A DNA stretch of 64,000 nt from Agaricus subrufescens (lineage: Eukaryota; Basidiomycota; Agaricomycetes; Agaricales; Agaricaceae). Below the pieces are notes generated by a model. That model saw only the letters and a program-made list of their open reading frames with translations, was not told the DNA's origin and searched no databases. The DNA lies in assembly GCA_029945375.1 (NCBI GenBank), contig CM057059.1, positions 2,480,001 through 2,544,000 on the forward strand, written 5' to 3'. Shown piece after piece: positions 25,541 to 37,234 of this stretch. Positions within the stretch are counted from its first letter, which is position 1, and each line of letters opens with the position of its first letter. Position numbers and translations under genes: made by a program.

Positions 25541-26048
25541 GTGAAGAGACTTGTCCACGACCTGCGTATGGGGGAACAGTGAAGCGAGCTCAACAGATCA
25601 TCCTCTGCGGCAGCTGATGTCATCACCCGGCCATCTCGGCCATTCCGAATGCCCATGTATCTCCTCAAATACTATGAACCGTGTCCGCGAACTAGTGCGC
25701 ACTAGCCTCGCTTTGGATGAACAATCAGTATGCAATCTTCCCCATGTCGGCTGTACGCCCAGTAAAAGCTGAACTTTGTACCTTGAGATACGGCAAGTAC
25801 TTCCGAGCACTTTCCTGCTGGAAACGAATACTACTAATTGCAGCCCGTGGTACACAATGTTGCTTTAATTTACAAAATTTATATTGAGCCTGTCATTTCG
25901 TTGCTTAATTTACCGCTGCGGATGACACTACAGGAAAAAAACAATAGAATATAATACAAACGTACAATCACAATATATACATAGAGAAGAGGAGCCCCAA
26001 TTCTAACCCATGACATGTCTGACAAGTGACAAACTCGAAGCGAACAAT
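25541..26048. other. Intergenic region between two minus-strand genes
   Basis: About 500 bp upstream of phosphoesterase copy 1 and downstream of the BSD gene. Only short frames are seen, and no motif or repeat. Confidence 0.5.
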
Positions 26049-27790
26049 TTACTCCCAGTCGCTGTCGTCTTCGTCTTCATCATCATCATCATCGTCGTCA
26101 TCGTCATCATCCGCCTCGGTAGCTTTTGCGTGTTGAGTTCGTCGATCTCCAGATACGCTGGCATTGGCAGATGAGACAACATCGAAGCTGTCTAGGCTGC
26201 TCTCCCTCGTTGATACAGTTGAAGAGGGAGGTGCGGTACCTGAATTATTCGCTGTCGTCGTCAACTTCTAGACCGAACCCTCAGCATTGTGGTCACCTAT
26301 GAGAAGGACAGAAAATATGACATACCTTCTCTTGAGTCGGTGTTGCCTCTTTAGCTACTTGCTGTTTATTTGTGTCTTCATCATCCTCGGAATCCTCGTC
26401 GTCCCAATCAAACTCTTCCTCACTCTCGGTATTGGCTAGTTATAGAGACTGTAAGTCATCATAAAACCAGACAAGGATGGTAACTCGGACCTTGCAATAA
26501 AGCCTTGCGTTTTTCTTCCTCCTCTTTGATCTGATGCGCACGGAAGAAGAAGCGTTGCCAAAATTCTTGTTCCGTCAACTCGGAAGGAACTAATATTGAG
26601 GTATGTGAGTTTCCCGCATGCATTATGCATACTTTTGAGCAATCCTTACCGAGCATACCCTTCAAATTCGTAAGAGCTTCACCATCGACACTATCATTCA
26701 AACTCTTGGAGACAGTCTCTCGCCATTCTGCACCTTCAATCCCCCCTTCTTTTGACACAACCTCCCTCTTAATCCACGCCGTATACTTGTCTTTCGTGGC
26801 CTCATCTACTCCGGGATCCACCCGAACAATAGCTGGATCATGTTTTAACCTTCTGAGTAAAGCTTCCGCCCTCGTAGCCACAGCAGCAGCTCCCGAGTCT
26901 ACATTCTTCCCTTTACCTTTCCCGGAACTGGCATCCGTACCCGCGGCATCAGAATTGTTTTCAACAACCCCAGGCAATGTCCACATGTCCGCGCCATCCC
27001 AAATGAGACCAGATGTAGTAGATGTCGATGTTGCACCAGAATCTTCCGGAGGTATAACCTTCACAGCATCCTTAAACACTTCCTGCGCCTCTTTGACAGC
27101 TTCTCGTAGTAATGCTTCACTCTTGTGTACATATTCTTCTGCCTGTGCCCTGGTAACCCCTTGGATTCTTTGGACCTCAGAAAGCAAATTCGTGCTGATT
27201 TGCGTAAGGTCCACATTCTCAGATGCGTGTTTGATTGATTCGGGGATATGGTTTTGTACCGTCGCTACAACATTTGGTGGAAGTGCAGACTGCAATCGAG
27301 AAAACAGTGCTTGAGTGTTCCAACCGGATTGAGGTGGGGCACTAGCATGGCCTGAAGGATCAGCGGAAGAGCTGGTAGTGGCATCAGTCGAGCTTGTGTC
27401 CCGGATGGTCGACACGGAGGCCGACAACGGCGTAGCTTCTTCATCAGACTCTCTTGAGCTTGAGCTCTGAATCTCTCGTTCAGCGCTCGGTTCTTCTGCA
27501 GTACTGCTCGCCAGCTTGGTGAGTTCTTTCTGGGCCTGATTCACGACATCCCCGAAGTCTTTCCTGGCTGTCTCAAATACAGATTGGCTCTGCATGATCA
27601 GATGAACATCCAGATAACCTACAAATGACCTTGAGAAACTTGCCTGTTTTCTAAAACCGCCCCAAAAACGCCCTAATTGCCCAATGACCTGATTGACTTC
27701 TTCGTTCAGGGATTGCTGGTTTTGGGCAGGTGGAGGGGTTGAAGTTCCCGCCGAACTCGCGGAGATGTCGTAGGTATCAAGAAAGTTCAT
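26049..27790 (-). CDS. BSD-domain protein with acidic C-terminus
   Basis: The start MNFLDTYDISASSAGTS leads to a helical region VNQVIGQLGRFWGGFRKQ, then ETARKDFGDVVNQAQKELTK and Ser-rich linkers. The C-terminal half has LLRRLKHDPAIVRVDPGVDE, KYTAWIKREVVSKEGGIEGA and the BSD signature LTEQEFWQRFFFRAHQIKEE with its Phe-Trp pair. Yeast Dos2 and related BSD proteins have this layout; their function is poorly defined. The last exons are acidic (ESEEEFDWDDEDSEDDEDTN) and end in an Asp/Glu run encoded by an ATC-type microsatellite, closing DEDEDDSDWE. Run length may vary between strains. There are about four introns. Confidence 0.8.
26068..26112. repeat. ATC/TCG trinucleotide repeat encoding an Asp/Glu run
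   Basis: The plus strand shows repeated cat/cgt units (tcttcatcatcatc and onward). On the minus strand these encode the uninterrupted Asp tract in the C-terminus of the BSD protein. Such tracts often change length by slippage. Confidence 0.75.
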
Positions 27791-28046
27791 TGAGCACACT
27801 CCAGATGGGTGTCAGAGTTGACAACGATTGATTTGGTAATCATAATTATATTTACACAAAAATATACAATCTTTAATCACAAGAAAAACGGGACAAAACT
27901 CGAGAAAACATATAGAAGCCAAAGCCCTTCTCCGTGACAAACCTACTGTTTTTGTCCTTATTCTAATTGACGAAGTTTTTCATTGGTGATCTCAACCGCA
28001 CGGAAAACAAAAGAAAACTCGAGAAAGCATATAAAAGTTTTTCCCC

Positions 28047-29528
28047 TCAGGCAGAGGCAGTCAATTTGGGGGCAGAATCCAAAGGAAGTTTCAGAGGGAA
28101 GCCATTGAGCGTCTTGGCTTTGACTCCCCCGACATTGCTTCGGGCAGGGAGACCTTGAGCGAGCCGAGTGGCCTTGCAATCATTTACGAAGTCGGCGAAC
28201 ATCTGAAAAACAGTCAGTAACTAATATACCCCTTTACGATGATAGAGCCTACCTCGATGGTGTCAAGCGGACCGCCAGAGCTTTCCGGATGGAATTGAAC
28301 GCCAATAACGTTCTTACCAGAATCGGAAGTCGATTTGATACCTTCGACCGAAGAATCATTACAGTTAATGAAGAAAGGTTCCCAGCCGGCAGGAAATGGA
28401 TCTTGCAATTTGAGCGCATACTGATGATTTTGGCTGATAAAGCGCATGAGCTCAATTAAGGAGAAGGAGACTCGATCGACGTACCTGGTGACATAGACAC
28501 GGCCAGCTTTAATGGAGCCCGAAGAGGCAAGAGCCAACACGGGCTGGTTGTGACCACGATTTCCGAAGGTCATGCGATACGCTTCGAGCCCAGCGGCCAT
28601 GCCAATGACCTGGTGACCCATACAGAGGCCGAAGATCGGTTTGTTCCACTCTTGGATCGTCTTGCGGAGGTTAAGCGCCGCCTCCATACAGTGAGAAGGA
28701 GAACCGGGACCATTGGTCAAGAAGAGACCATCGAATTGATCACGGACTGCATTGAAATCATAGTTCCATGGCAATACGGTGACAGCAGCGCCTCGACGAA
28801 CCAAGGAGCGAAGAATGTTGGCTTTGGCTCCAAAGTCGAGGACCGCAATGCGAATGTCGCCGTTGGGGTTGAGCTCGTAAGGGACCTTGGTCGACACCTG
28901 GTCGACGAGATTTTCTGTTGCCGGGTCCCAAAACTCAGAGGCTGCAGGAGCTGGCAGGCAAGCATCAGGCCCGACAGCAACGCGACCCAAGGTGGTTCCT
29001 TGGTCACGCAAAAGCGTCGTGATCGCACGGGTATCCACGCCAGTGATACCTGGTACATGGTGACGCTTACACCAAGACGCAATAGATTCGACAGCAGTAT
29101 AATGGGAGAAACGTTCGGCAACGTCACCGACAATAACGGCAGCACATTGGATGCCCTTGGATTCAAGGACAACACCGACGTCTTGGGAGTCATATGGGGC
29201 CTCATTGTGGGGCACACCATAATTCCCAATCATGGGAGTAGTGAATACGAGGATTTGCCCTCGGTAAGAGGGATCGGTCATAGATTCAGTATCTAGAAAT
29301 ACGATGTCAATCATCAAGCAATCAGTTGTGTAAATGATACCTACAAGAGGTAATGGATGTGGAGAACACGGTCTCGCCAAAGAGACTGTGTGGAGCCCCG
29401 AAAGACTTGCCCTTGAACGTTTGCCCAGTCTTGAGGTGGAGGGCAGCGGGGAGCCCAGTAAAGGATTCAGCATGGGTAGCAAAGCCCCTAGAGAGTTTTT
29501 GAAGGCGGAAAAGGTGTCGAGCTAGCAT
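28047..29528 (-). CDS. CPA1: Carbamoyl-phosphate synthase, arginine-specific small subunit (glutaminase)
   Basis: CPA1 releases ammonia from glutamine for carbamoyl phosphate in arginine synthesis. The N-terminus MLARHLFRLQKLSRGFATHA is basic and Ser/Arg-rich, like a mitochondrial presequence. The CPSase small-chain domain follows: ALHLKTGQTFKGKSFGA, GETVFSTSITSYTESMTDPS, YRGQILVFTTPMIGNYGVP. The class I glutaminase domain has IRIAVLDFGAKANILRSLVR, FLTNGPGSPSHC, the nucleophile Cys in PIFGLCMGHQVIGMA, and GVQFHPESSGGPLDTIE with the catalytic His and Glu. Four introns keep frame. The last exon ends DSAPKLTASA, stop 28047-28049. A spliced upstream ORF ends 17 nt before the ATG and probably represses translation when arginine is high. 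Confidence 0.95.
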
Positions 29529-29545
29529 TGTGGGAAATGATGCGT

Positions 29546-29667
29546 TCACTGAGCAAGGAGGGAGTATACGAGGTCACCAAGGTAGCTGGAGGAAGACATT
29601 AGTGGGGGGAAGAGGCGGGGTTATAAAGGATAACTGACTCGTCTCTAGTGCTCTTAGTAAAGTGCAT
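29546..29667 (-). promoter_or_regulatory. Spliced upstream ORF of CPA1, candidate arginine attenuator peptide
   Basis: Exon 1 is 29639-29667 (ATG, 29 nt) and exon 2 is 29546-29585 (40 nt, stop TGA). The intron, 29586-29638, is 53 nt with donor GTCAGT, branch-like CTAAT and acceptor CTCCAG. The join gives a 22-residue peptide ending DDYLGDLVYSLLAQ. Fungal arginine attenuator peptides share a core D-Y-L/I-S-D near their C-terminus and stall ribosomes at the uORF stop when arginine is abundant. The Asp-Tyr-Leu-x-Asp pattern, the position directly before CPA1 (stop 17 nt upstream of the ATG) and the peptide length all fit. If the intron is kept, the first ATG ends at a TAA that overlaps a new ATG (TAATG). 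That ATG opens a 17-residue ORF ending in the same residues but without the first core Asp. Confidence 0.75.
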
Positions 29668-30713
29668 GAACAGGGAGGTGAGCCTCCAAAAAAACGGCTG
29701 GAGATGGAAGTGGAGGTCCAAGATGCCGAAAATTTCATCCCAGCCGTATTTCAGTCCTTTTTTCCTTCCCACGCCAGGCATCCCTACCCTGTCTCTTATC
29801 TCTGTCTTATCGTCGGCCGCTGTGTCTGACACACGCCTTGTCAGTCTGCCCTGCACGACTCCAACAAACCATCTGAACATTCAGGCGCCCTCGGGTCTTG
29901 CCTCTCTGACTACTCGATCTCATCTCGCCTGTGGCTTGGCACTTGCCCCCATGATTCACTTAGCTTTTGACATCGTCTTCGGCGCTTCCTCCTGTAGCAT
30001 AATGACGCCTACTTACGTCCTTCTTCATCAAACCGGCGGGCTGCGGCGGGATCACACTCTGAAGGGTGGTTTAGACCCCTGGAACCACATTTTGAATGCC
30101 AACGTTCGATTTTGACGCCCCCTCTCCAAACTAGACGATCGCTTCGCCTTCTGGAATCCGAGTGCCGACCGATCCGAAGAGCCTAAACCATTCGATGCAT
30201 CCTTGCCCGTGTATACGTGCATTCACCGCATCTAGCGCGACTCATTGGAGTAAAAGTGGAAACGACCCTTGTAGATCAGTGAAATTTTTACCCAAAGTAT
30301 TTAATCTAAGAAGGCCACGACGCACTTTTCTCAGAAGTTCTGACCCCTAGAATCTGATGAGGACCACGCCGTGTGTTGATTGTCTTATTTTACGTGTCCC
30401 TGCCATATTATCAAAGCGGTTGCATGCGACGACAAATTTATTGACCAATGAATTATGTATGATATGAGATAGGGAACCCATGCATTAATATACAGTAAAG
30501 CGACGGATAGATCTATAGTTGGTTTAAATCCATCCAGATGCAAATCCGACAAGATAAAGCAAGATAGCTACAGCAAGAGAAAAGATGAAATACTAGAAAG
30601 CGTGTTTTTCAATCGAACATGGACTTGATGGAGGGGTTTGCATGGAGAGAGCAGGCTCAATGACAGAAAAGAAAAGACCAGAAAGGTTTGGGAAAGATAT
30701 AAAAAAAACCGTT
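29668..30713. other. CPA1 promoter and 3' flank of the next gene
   Basis: About 1 kb with small unrelated frames on both strands. It holds the CPA1 upstream region and presumably the 3' UTR of the large nuclear protein gene. No repeat or RNA gene is recognised. Confidence 0.5.
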
Positions 30714-33700
30714 CTACGCCACCGACATTCTACCCTTCGGTGGAGCCCCAGCTTTTCTCGACTTGGGAATATGCGATTTCTTCGATGCGTCACTATCACT
30801 ATCATGTCCACTCTCGTCGTCACTTTCGATGTCATCGCTATTCCTCTTTCCCATCCTCCCATAAAGCTGATCTAACCTATCTTTGCGGGTATTTGACTTC
30901 TTCAAAGAACTCTGCAACACTGAAGGCTTCTGTCGGAGTAGTGTTGGCGTGAACATCTTTGCAACCTGGCTGGTAAAATCCGAAAGTTTACGATACCTCG
31001 TAGGCTGAGACTGACTACGCGGAGCCTTGTCGGCAACGGTAGCCAGCACCTCTTCCTCCGAGTCAGATGATTGACCGTCCTCGTGTTCTTGACTGTCCGA
31101 CTGGAATTGAGAGTGCGGGAAAACCGTCTGACTCTCGCTCGGCATAAAAAGAGACTTTTCATTTCTCTTTTCTCCATCCTCCGCCCTCTCTTGTGCATTT
31201 TGTGATATTTGTTCTAGACGAGGAAAGGTCTCTTTACGGGCAAAAGATGCCTTGCGCCGGTGTTGAGGTTTAAGTGGAAGTGATATAGGTTCCATATCAG
31301 AATGCAGTTCATCTATCATTGTGTCAGACTGAGTGGTGGCCACAGGCGTCTCCGGTACCAATGTCTCCCAAGCATTGAAAGACACTGGTGGGCTAGGTGG
31401 ACACGAGGCCTTTAGTTTTCCGGTCCGACTACCAGACACAACAGTGTCAGAGTCCTTGCTCTCCGGTGAAGGAAGGGAAGGATTTACGGTCACATTTACT
31501 TCAGCCTTCTTCGATTTTTGAGCCCCTTTAGTTGGGTTCTTCGAAGGGTGCGACTCAATAATCTCTTTGGCAGTTGGTACGGTTGCAGTCGAGCGCGTCT
31601 TTCTCGTGAGCGGCTGTAGATTCGCGTGTAGAACTTCCGGTACAACAGACGGTGGTTTAGACGACACTCTCTGGGAACGGCGCGGTGGAGGATCGGGCTC
31701 CTTATCCCCTTCATCCCCATTCGATTTCTTCTCTACAACAACTTTTGCGCGTGTAAGCGGCGTCTTTGTCGTGTTAGCTGCACCTTTTTTAGGCGCTGCT
31801 TTTACTTTATTGGTCACAAGCTCCGCATCAGCATCGTCTTCATTTTGATATAATTCGATAGTCTCATTCTTGTCCGTAGACTTCGATTGAACCCGAAGCG
31901 CAGGTTTCCTCGTTGAAGGCTTGGCGACAGCAGTCTGATTCAAACTCAAAGGTGTGGCTGACTTCTGCGTTGAAGGCGTTTTGACGGTTCTGCCTCTCAT
32001 TCGCTGGATCATGGCCGGCTTAGGCGTCGATGCACGAGCAGGTTCTTCACGTGGCCCTTGCGTATGCGGGGGCGGGGAGGAAGGACCTTCGTCGCCATTG
32101 ACAACTTTGGCAGTACTTTGTGGTTCAGCACCAGGTACAACCTCAGAAGCATCGGTGCTTGTTACGAGATCCGGTGGTACTGAAGGCTGTTCACGTTCGG
32201 GGTCCTGGTGCATGACGTCGGGAATAGTTCCGTTAGTTTGTAAAGTACTCTCTTCCGCAGGTCGTTCCTCTTCTTCGAGCTGATCATGGGACCGTATATG
32301 GAGTGCCACTGGTGGGTCCGAGGATTTCTGTGCCATAGATGGAAGTGTCAAATCCGTCCAAGAGATGTATTTTCTGGAGTACGTACATCCTGAAGGCCAT
32401 CGTTCCCGCTGCGTTCCATCACTTGTTGAGACAGTGCTGATTCTTGTGACGCCTCAGTAGTCGGATCATCCATATTGTGTGAGGCAGCATTAGATGTCGC
32501 AACAACTGGGGGCACAAGATTAACCGGGACGTTGCGGGGAGGTTCCCTCTCATTTTCATCATCTGCCTCCACATCGTCGCCTGATGAATCACTATCCGCA
32601 GCGAAAGATGGTGCACTTTTCCGTGATTGACGACTCGGCTCTTGTTCCGACTCGTTATCCAGTCGGACACTTTCAGACTCCTCGTCCTCGCTTGAATCAG
32701 ACGATGGAAGGTCTGCCGACTTGAGAGGGACAGGTCCACGTATGAGGGCCTCCAAATCCTCATCATTGTAACCATTACCATCATTCATAGGTGTCAGGGT
32801 AGGTGACTGCGTCGGCTGTAGTCTTGGGAAACCTCGGCCATGTGAAGCAGGTACGTCTCCTGATTCACTACCTGAAGAACTGCTGTCGCTGTCATCCCGA
32901 GGAGGGCGGAATGGAATAGACTTTGGCTTGATACCAGATCCGGGATGGGGCGTGTCGTTCTCTGACGAGTCTCCAGTACTTGTATCATCATCGAGAGAGG
33001 GGGAGGTAAGGAGACGTGAGGTACTAGCACTGGGACCACCTGGCTGTACACTAACATGAGAAGTCTTGTCGTTTTTCGGAGGGGCATCCTCATCTGCCGA
33101 GTCTTCCTCACTTGAAGATTCGCTAGATGTTGATGACCTAGACCAAGGGGTAGGTTTAACGACAGGCATAGGAGTAGCAATAGCAATGGGAGGTGCGGAT
33201 TCAGAATGAGATTTCGAAGGAACCGAAACCTACAATGCATGTGAACCAGAATGTCAGACACATCTTATAAGATGCTGCTTACGGCCTCTTTATTTGTTGT
33301 CGTTGGACGCCTCCGTTGCAGGGCTGCCTCCAGGGCACTAATAGCATTTGACCGAACTTCCGTGTCCTCGTTGTCATCCGCTTTAAGTTCTTCCAAACGC
33401 TGTTCAATCGTATGTACGAGCTTCGTCCTGAGCAGGGGGCAATGCGATCGATCATGCGTAAGGCTTTTGCCACAATACGGACAAGTTGGTACTTTGAGTT
33501 TATCTCGTACGACAGAAGCACTGTCCTTGCTGCCCACTTCAACTGCGGATACCTGCGGTGTTAGATATTTATCGATTATGGATAGTGAGATATTGGCAAG
33601 GGTGCCCTTAGTGTGAGCATTTACGTCAAGAACGTCGTTCGTTTCGGAATCTACTACATGACAGACGTTACCCAGATAGCGGAGTGGTGCAAGCAGCAAG

Positions 33701-34982
33701 CTAACCTGAATCAGACACTGCTTCTTGCACCTTTGCCTTTGACTTGGCCACCTTTTTTTGCTTTCCTAAACATAGGTGAGCACAAATTGGATGTAAGAGA
33801 TATATTGCCTTACCTGGGGCAGGTGTTGCCGCCTTTTCAGCTTCCGAAGCTTTTGCTTTTTTGCCCTTAGAGCTGGTATCTGACCACATCATTATAAGAG
33901 GGTGTCAATATGTTTGAGCAGTGTAACGCACCTTTGGGGTCATCAGTACCCTTGGTCGACGCCACCGCTGTACTATCATCTCCCGCTTTCTTTCGTTCTT
34001 TCTTTGAAGGTTTTTCCTTCTTCTTCAACTCCCGTTCAGCCTTCGCTTGTTCTTCAAGCACCTCATCTCTGGTTTTGACGCCTAATGATGACGAGATAAC
34101 CTCCAGACTCTTTTTAGCCCTCGCTTTCGCAGGTTTCTTCTTTTCCGTTCCGGGCTTATCCACAGGTGCCGGAGGGTTTGGTGCAGGTGGTGAGGTCAAA
34201 CCGGGATTGGCAGTTGTACCGGCCTCGGAAACAGACTTCGCATTGGTCGGGGCAGAATCCTGGCTTGTAGAACCATGTGCCTGACTGGGGTGCTTTTCCA
34301 GAGACCTTGCAGGTGGATGGGGCGACGCGACCCTCACACGTTTGGATGGCGGTTCGGCAACGTCCTCTGAAGATTCAGCGACCGGTGAAGCTGCGCGTTT
34401 GCTGGACGAGCCAGCCGTAGTAGCAAGCGTAGGTCCCACTGAACCACTAGCTGGTGTTTGTGATGCAGTCAATTTCCGCTTCTTCCGGGCAGGTGTCGCC
34501 ACGGGCTATGATATATTTAATTCAATATACACCACCGAATATAGAAATAAATAAAGGTCACCTTTTCTTTCCCGGTGTCTTTAATAGTACCATTGCCCAA
34601 GACGGTGATACGTATGCTTGCAGAAGAAATAGAATGGACAGCACTGTAAAAGGCATCGAAATCGTCCTCTGGCGACGGAGTGAGTCGAATTTTGGCGTAT
34701 TACGCGCTGTATGACGAGCCTCACCATCATCGAGATCGACATCGGTGTTGCCGCGAATCCGTGTCAGTTTGATGGGAGCATCAGGCTGGAGTCCAAGTTT
34801 CTTCCTCACAACCCCTTGAAGCTGCTCCAGTGAGTCCTCTGAAAGGACATAGGTCGAAACACGCGGTGATAAGCGTCTGAGAGTAACGAACCTTTGAAGA
34901 GCCGGTCGAAGGTCCTGTCGGATGTTAGGAATGTGATTCGGGGACAGTCGAGGTCGCGTTTCCGTTTGGAGGCCGAGTCCAT
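30714..34982 (-). CDS. Large low-complexity nuclear protein with a zinc-knuckle-like motif (unknown function)
   Basis: No known family is recognised. A conserved-looking N-terminal part reads QRFVTLRRLSPRVSTYVLSE, DSLEQLQGVVRKKLGLQPDA, PIKLTRIRGNTDVDLDDGE, like a PB1- or ubiquitin-type fold seen in other agaric hypothetical proteins. It is followed by ATPARKKRKLTASQTPA (nuclear-signal-like) and many Lys-rich, Ser/Asp/Glu-rich stretches. Near 33.5 kb a small Cys/His cluster, CPYCGKSLTHDRSHCPLL, gives C-x2-C-x5-H-x4-C. The C-terminus has LDQLYGRMGKR, then SDDIESDDESGHDSDSDASK, ending PPKGRMSVA. Exons chain in frame through at least seven short introns to about 1,250 residues. The 5' end is unsettled. 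The ATG at 34982 is in a different frame from the conserved segment, and the in-frame ATG at 35067 is only 5 bp from the divergent NDUFB2-like ATG. Confidence 0.6.
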
Positions 34983-35072
34983 GACGGAGGATGGATGAAA
35001 GCAGCGCGGACTCCCACGCACCACGGGCACACAAACACCTATAAATAAAGCTCTCTACCGTCCTCATCCGCA

Positions 35073-35421
35073 ATGGCTGCCGGGGGCTACAGTAAGTCTG
35101 TCCAGGAGGCGTCTTAGTCTTTACTAACATAGCCTTGCAGCTCCGGGTTTCCATCCCCACCTTCCGGGATTCAGATACCAATTTCTTTCCAAGGGCCTCG
35201 GCGCAATGATGTGGTTCTTCATCTTCTACCGGGCAAGGTAACGAATACACACCACGGGCCCTGTTGATTCCAGGCTGACTGTTTTTCTACAGGCAGGACG
35301 GTCTCAAGCTTATAGTCAGTGCTATCTTGTGCAGTCGTTGCATGAACGCTATACTCACGTTGTTGTCTGTGTCTAGGGCCGTCACCCCGTCGCCGACGAT
35401 AGCCATGGTTCCCATCATTAA
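35073..35421 (+). CDS. Small complex I subunit (NDUFB2/AGGG-like)
   Basis: A three-intron mini-gene. MAAGGYT splices to PGFHPHLPGFRYQFLSKGLG, then AMMWFFIFYRARQDGLKLI and GRHPVADDSHGSHH, stop 35419-35421, about 66 residues. The single membrane segment MMWFFIFYRARQDG and the following Gly-x-His-Pro element match the fungal NDUFB2-type accessory subunit of mitochondrial NADH:ubiquinone oxidoreductase, which usually ends GWKHPWDH-like. Here the terminal HPW is replaced by HPVADDSHGS. Each intron is 50-70 nt with clear GT..AG ends. The gene is divergent from the large nuclear protein gene and lies 140 bp before phosphoesterase copy 2. The subunit assignment is by pattern only. Confidence 0.7.
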
Positions 35422-35561
35422 TAGAATTATACATGAGTTTTGCGGCCGAGCATTATTGAGTTTTGGTGCATGTCAGTTCACTGTAGTCACAGATCCTGCT
35501 ATATCGGACCTCTGTACTGTCACTTCCGCCCCGTCACCCATCTGCCAGGGATACATGTTTC

Positions 35562-37234
35562 ATGAATCTCTCGCTAAAACACCGTAGAGTAACCAGCCTG
35601 CTCCGTATCTTCTGGGTAGCCCTCGTTCTTTGGTACGAGTACTTCACATTCCGAGCATCAGTGAGGTCATGCGCCTGGCCCGTACCCGAAGCAGCCGGCC
35701 TGGTGAGTTCAAATGGCTTGCTGACCCAACCACCCTCAGTCCAACCTTATTACCAGAAAACCGTCAATGGCCCACAGCCCTCGCACATCCTCATTGTCGC
35801 CGACCCCCAAATCCTTGACCACCGCTCCTATCCCGGTCGACCCGCTGTCCTCACTTATATTACGCGCCTACTCGTTGATCTCAACCTTAGAAAGAACTGG
35901 CGAGCGGCTATTGCAAAGAACCCCGATGTAGTCGTGTTTCTGGGTGATATGATGGACGGAGGGCGGATGGACATGCCAGACGCTGAGTATGAATCATGGC
36001 ATGAGTTCTCATAATACAGAGGCAGCACTGAAGTCAATTCCAGATACGAGGAATATTTTTCCCGTTTCCAAGATATTTTCCGCATGGACAAGGCTGTGTA
36101 CCAATTTTTTATTCCCGGAAATCACGATACGGGGTATGAAGAGTCAAATTAACCCACTCCACACCTTCTGATCATTGCGTTAGTCTACAATCTCGATCCG
36201 TATTCTCGCCTCTCGCTCGTTCGCGTTACACCTCCCACTTTGGGCCCTTGAACAATCGAGTGTCCATCTCCAATCACACTCTCCTGTTTTTCGACGCTCC
36301 CGGATTCGTCCAAGAAGATTACGAACGCGCTGGTCGACGAATATCTTTCTCGGAATGGAGACCGAAAGCAGGGGGTGCTTTTGAATTCGCGAGAGCAGTT
36401 GGAGATGGTAAGTTCTTAAAATTTCTTCCACTTCAACATGTCTCTCACTTGCAATCCAGCAAGGGATTCAGATCCGGCTGTGTTGTTCACTCATATACCT
36501 CTCTATCGTCCTGATGGCAAGTCTTGTGGCCCAATGCGAGAAAAGGGCACAATTCGACCTGGTGTCGGTTTTGGCTATCAGAATACATTGGGGAAAGATT
36601 CGACTGCTTTCGTCTTGAAGCAGATGAAACCGGCAGTAGTCTTCAGGTAAGGCTAAACACCCATCTCATCACTGTAATGATTAAACAATTCATAAGCGGT
36701 GACGACCACGACTATTGCGAGCATATTCATCGATCAGTCATTCCCTCTCCAGTCAGCGAGGTCACCATCAAATCTTTGTCCATGGCCATGAACGTTAGAA
36801 GGCCCGGTTTCCAGCTCTTGTCCCTATTCCCTGCAACAATGTGGGACGATATCAATCCTACCCACGCTTATGTTCCCTGTTTGCTCCCCGACCAAATAGG
36901 AATCTACCTCGACGTATATATCCCCTGCGCGGTTGTATCTATCCTGATCGTAATCTTCGCCACTGCAATGCGCACTCGGTCAAACGATTACGATCAAAAA
37001 TTCGCTGTCAAGTTACCGGACCCTGCCACTAAATCCAATCAACCGACGCAAACCACTGTTGTCTGTTTTGGAAGCCGGCGTAGCCTTCGTGGTCTAGGTT
37101 GCCTCTTTGGCAATAAAAGGTTTCGTTCGCAGTCGAAGCGTGGACTACTACGAAACATTCTACAGGATGTGACAGACATTGCCATATTCCCTATTAGTGT
37201 ATTCGTCATTGTCAATGTGTTCATCTCGCTATGA
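35562..37234 (+). CDS. Ted1/Cdc1-type ER metallophosphoesterase, copy 2
   Basis: Paralog of the gene at 23395-25540. The start MNLSLKHRRVTSLLRIFWVA is followed by a membrane segment and an Arg-rich loop. The catalytic domain has ILIVADPQILDHRSYPG, VVVFLGDMMDGGR, YQFFIPGNHDTG, TLLFFDAPGFVQEDYERAGR, AVLFTHIPLYRPDGKSCGPM, GTIRPGVGFGYQNTLGKDST and SGDDHDYCEHIHRS. All canonical metallophosphoesterase metal blocks (D-x, GD-x2-D-like, GNHD, H, GDDHDxC) are intact. It ends with a membrane segment (VYIPCAVVSILIVIFATAM) and a basic cytosolic tail with a second hydrophobic stretch (DIAIFPISVFVIVNVFISL). It probably removes ethanolamine phosphate from GPI anchors in the ER, as yeast Ted1/Cdc1 do. Four introns are needed. 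Confidence 0.88.

Noticed and set aside
30714..33261. Separate genes for each long frame in the 30.7-35 kb block
   Set aside because: The frames join through short GT..AG introns into one continuous low-complexity protein, with no terminator or start signal between them.
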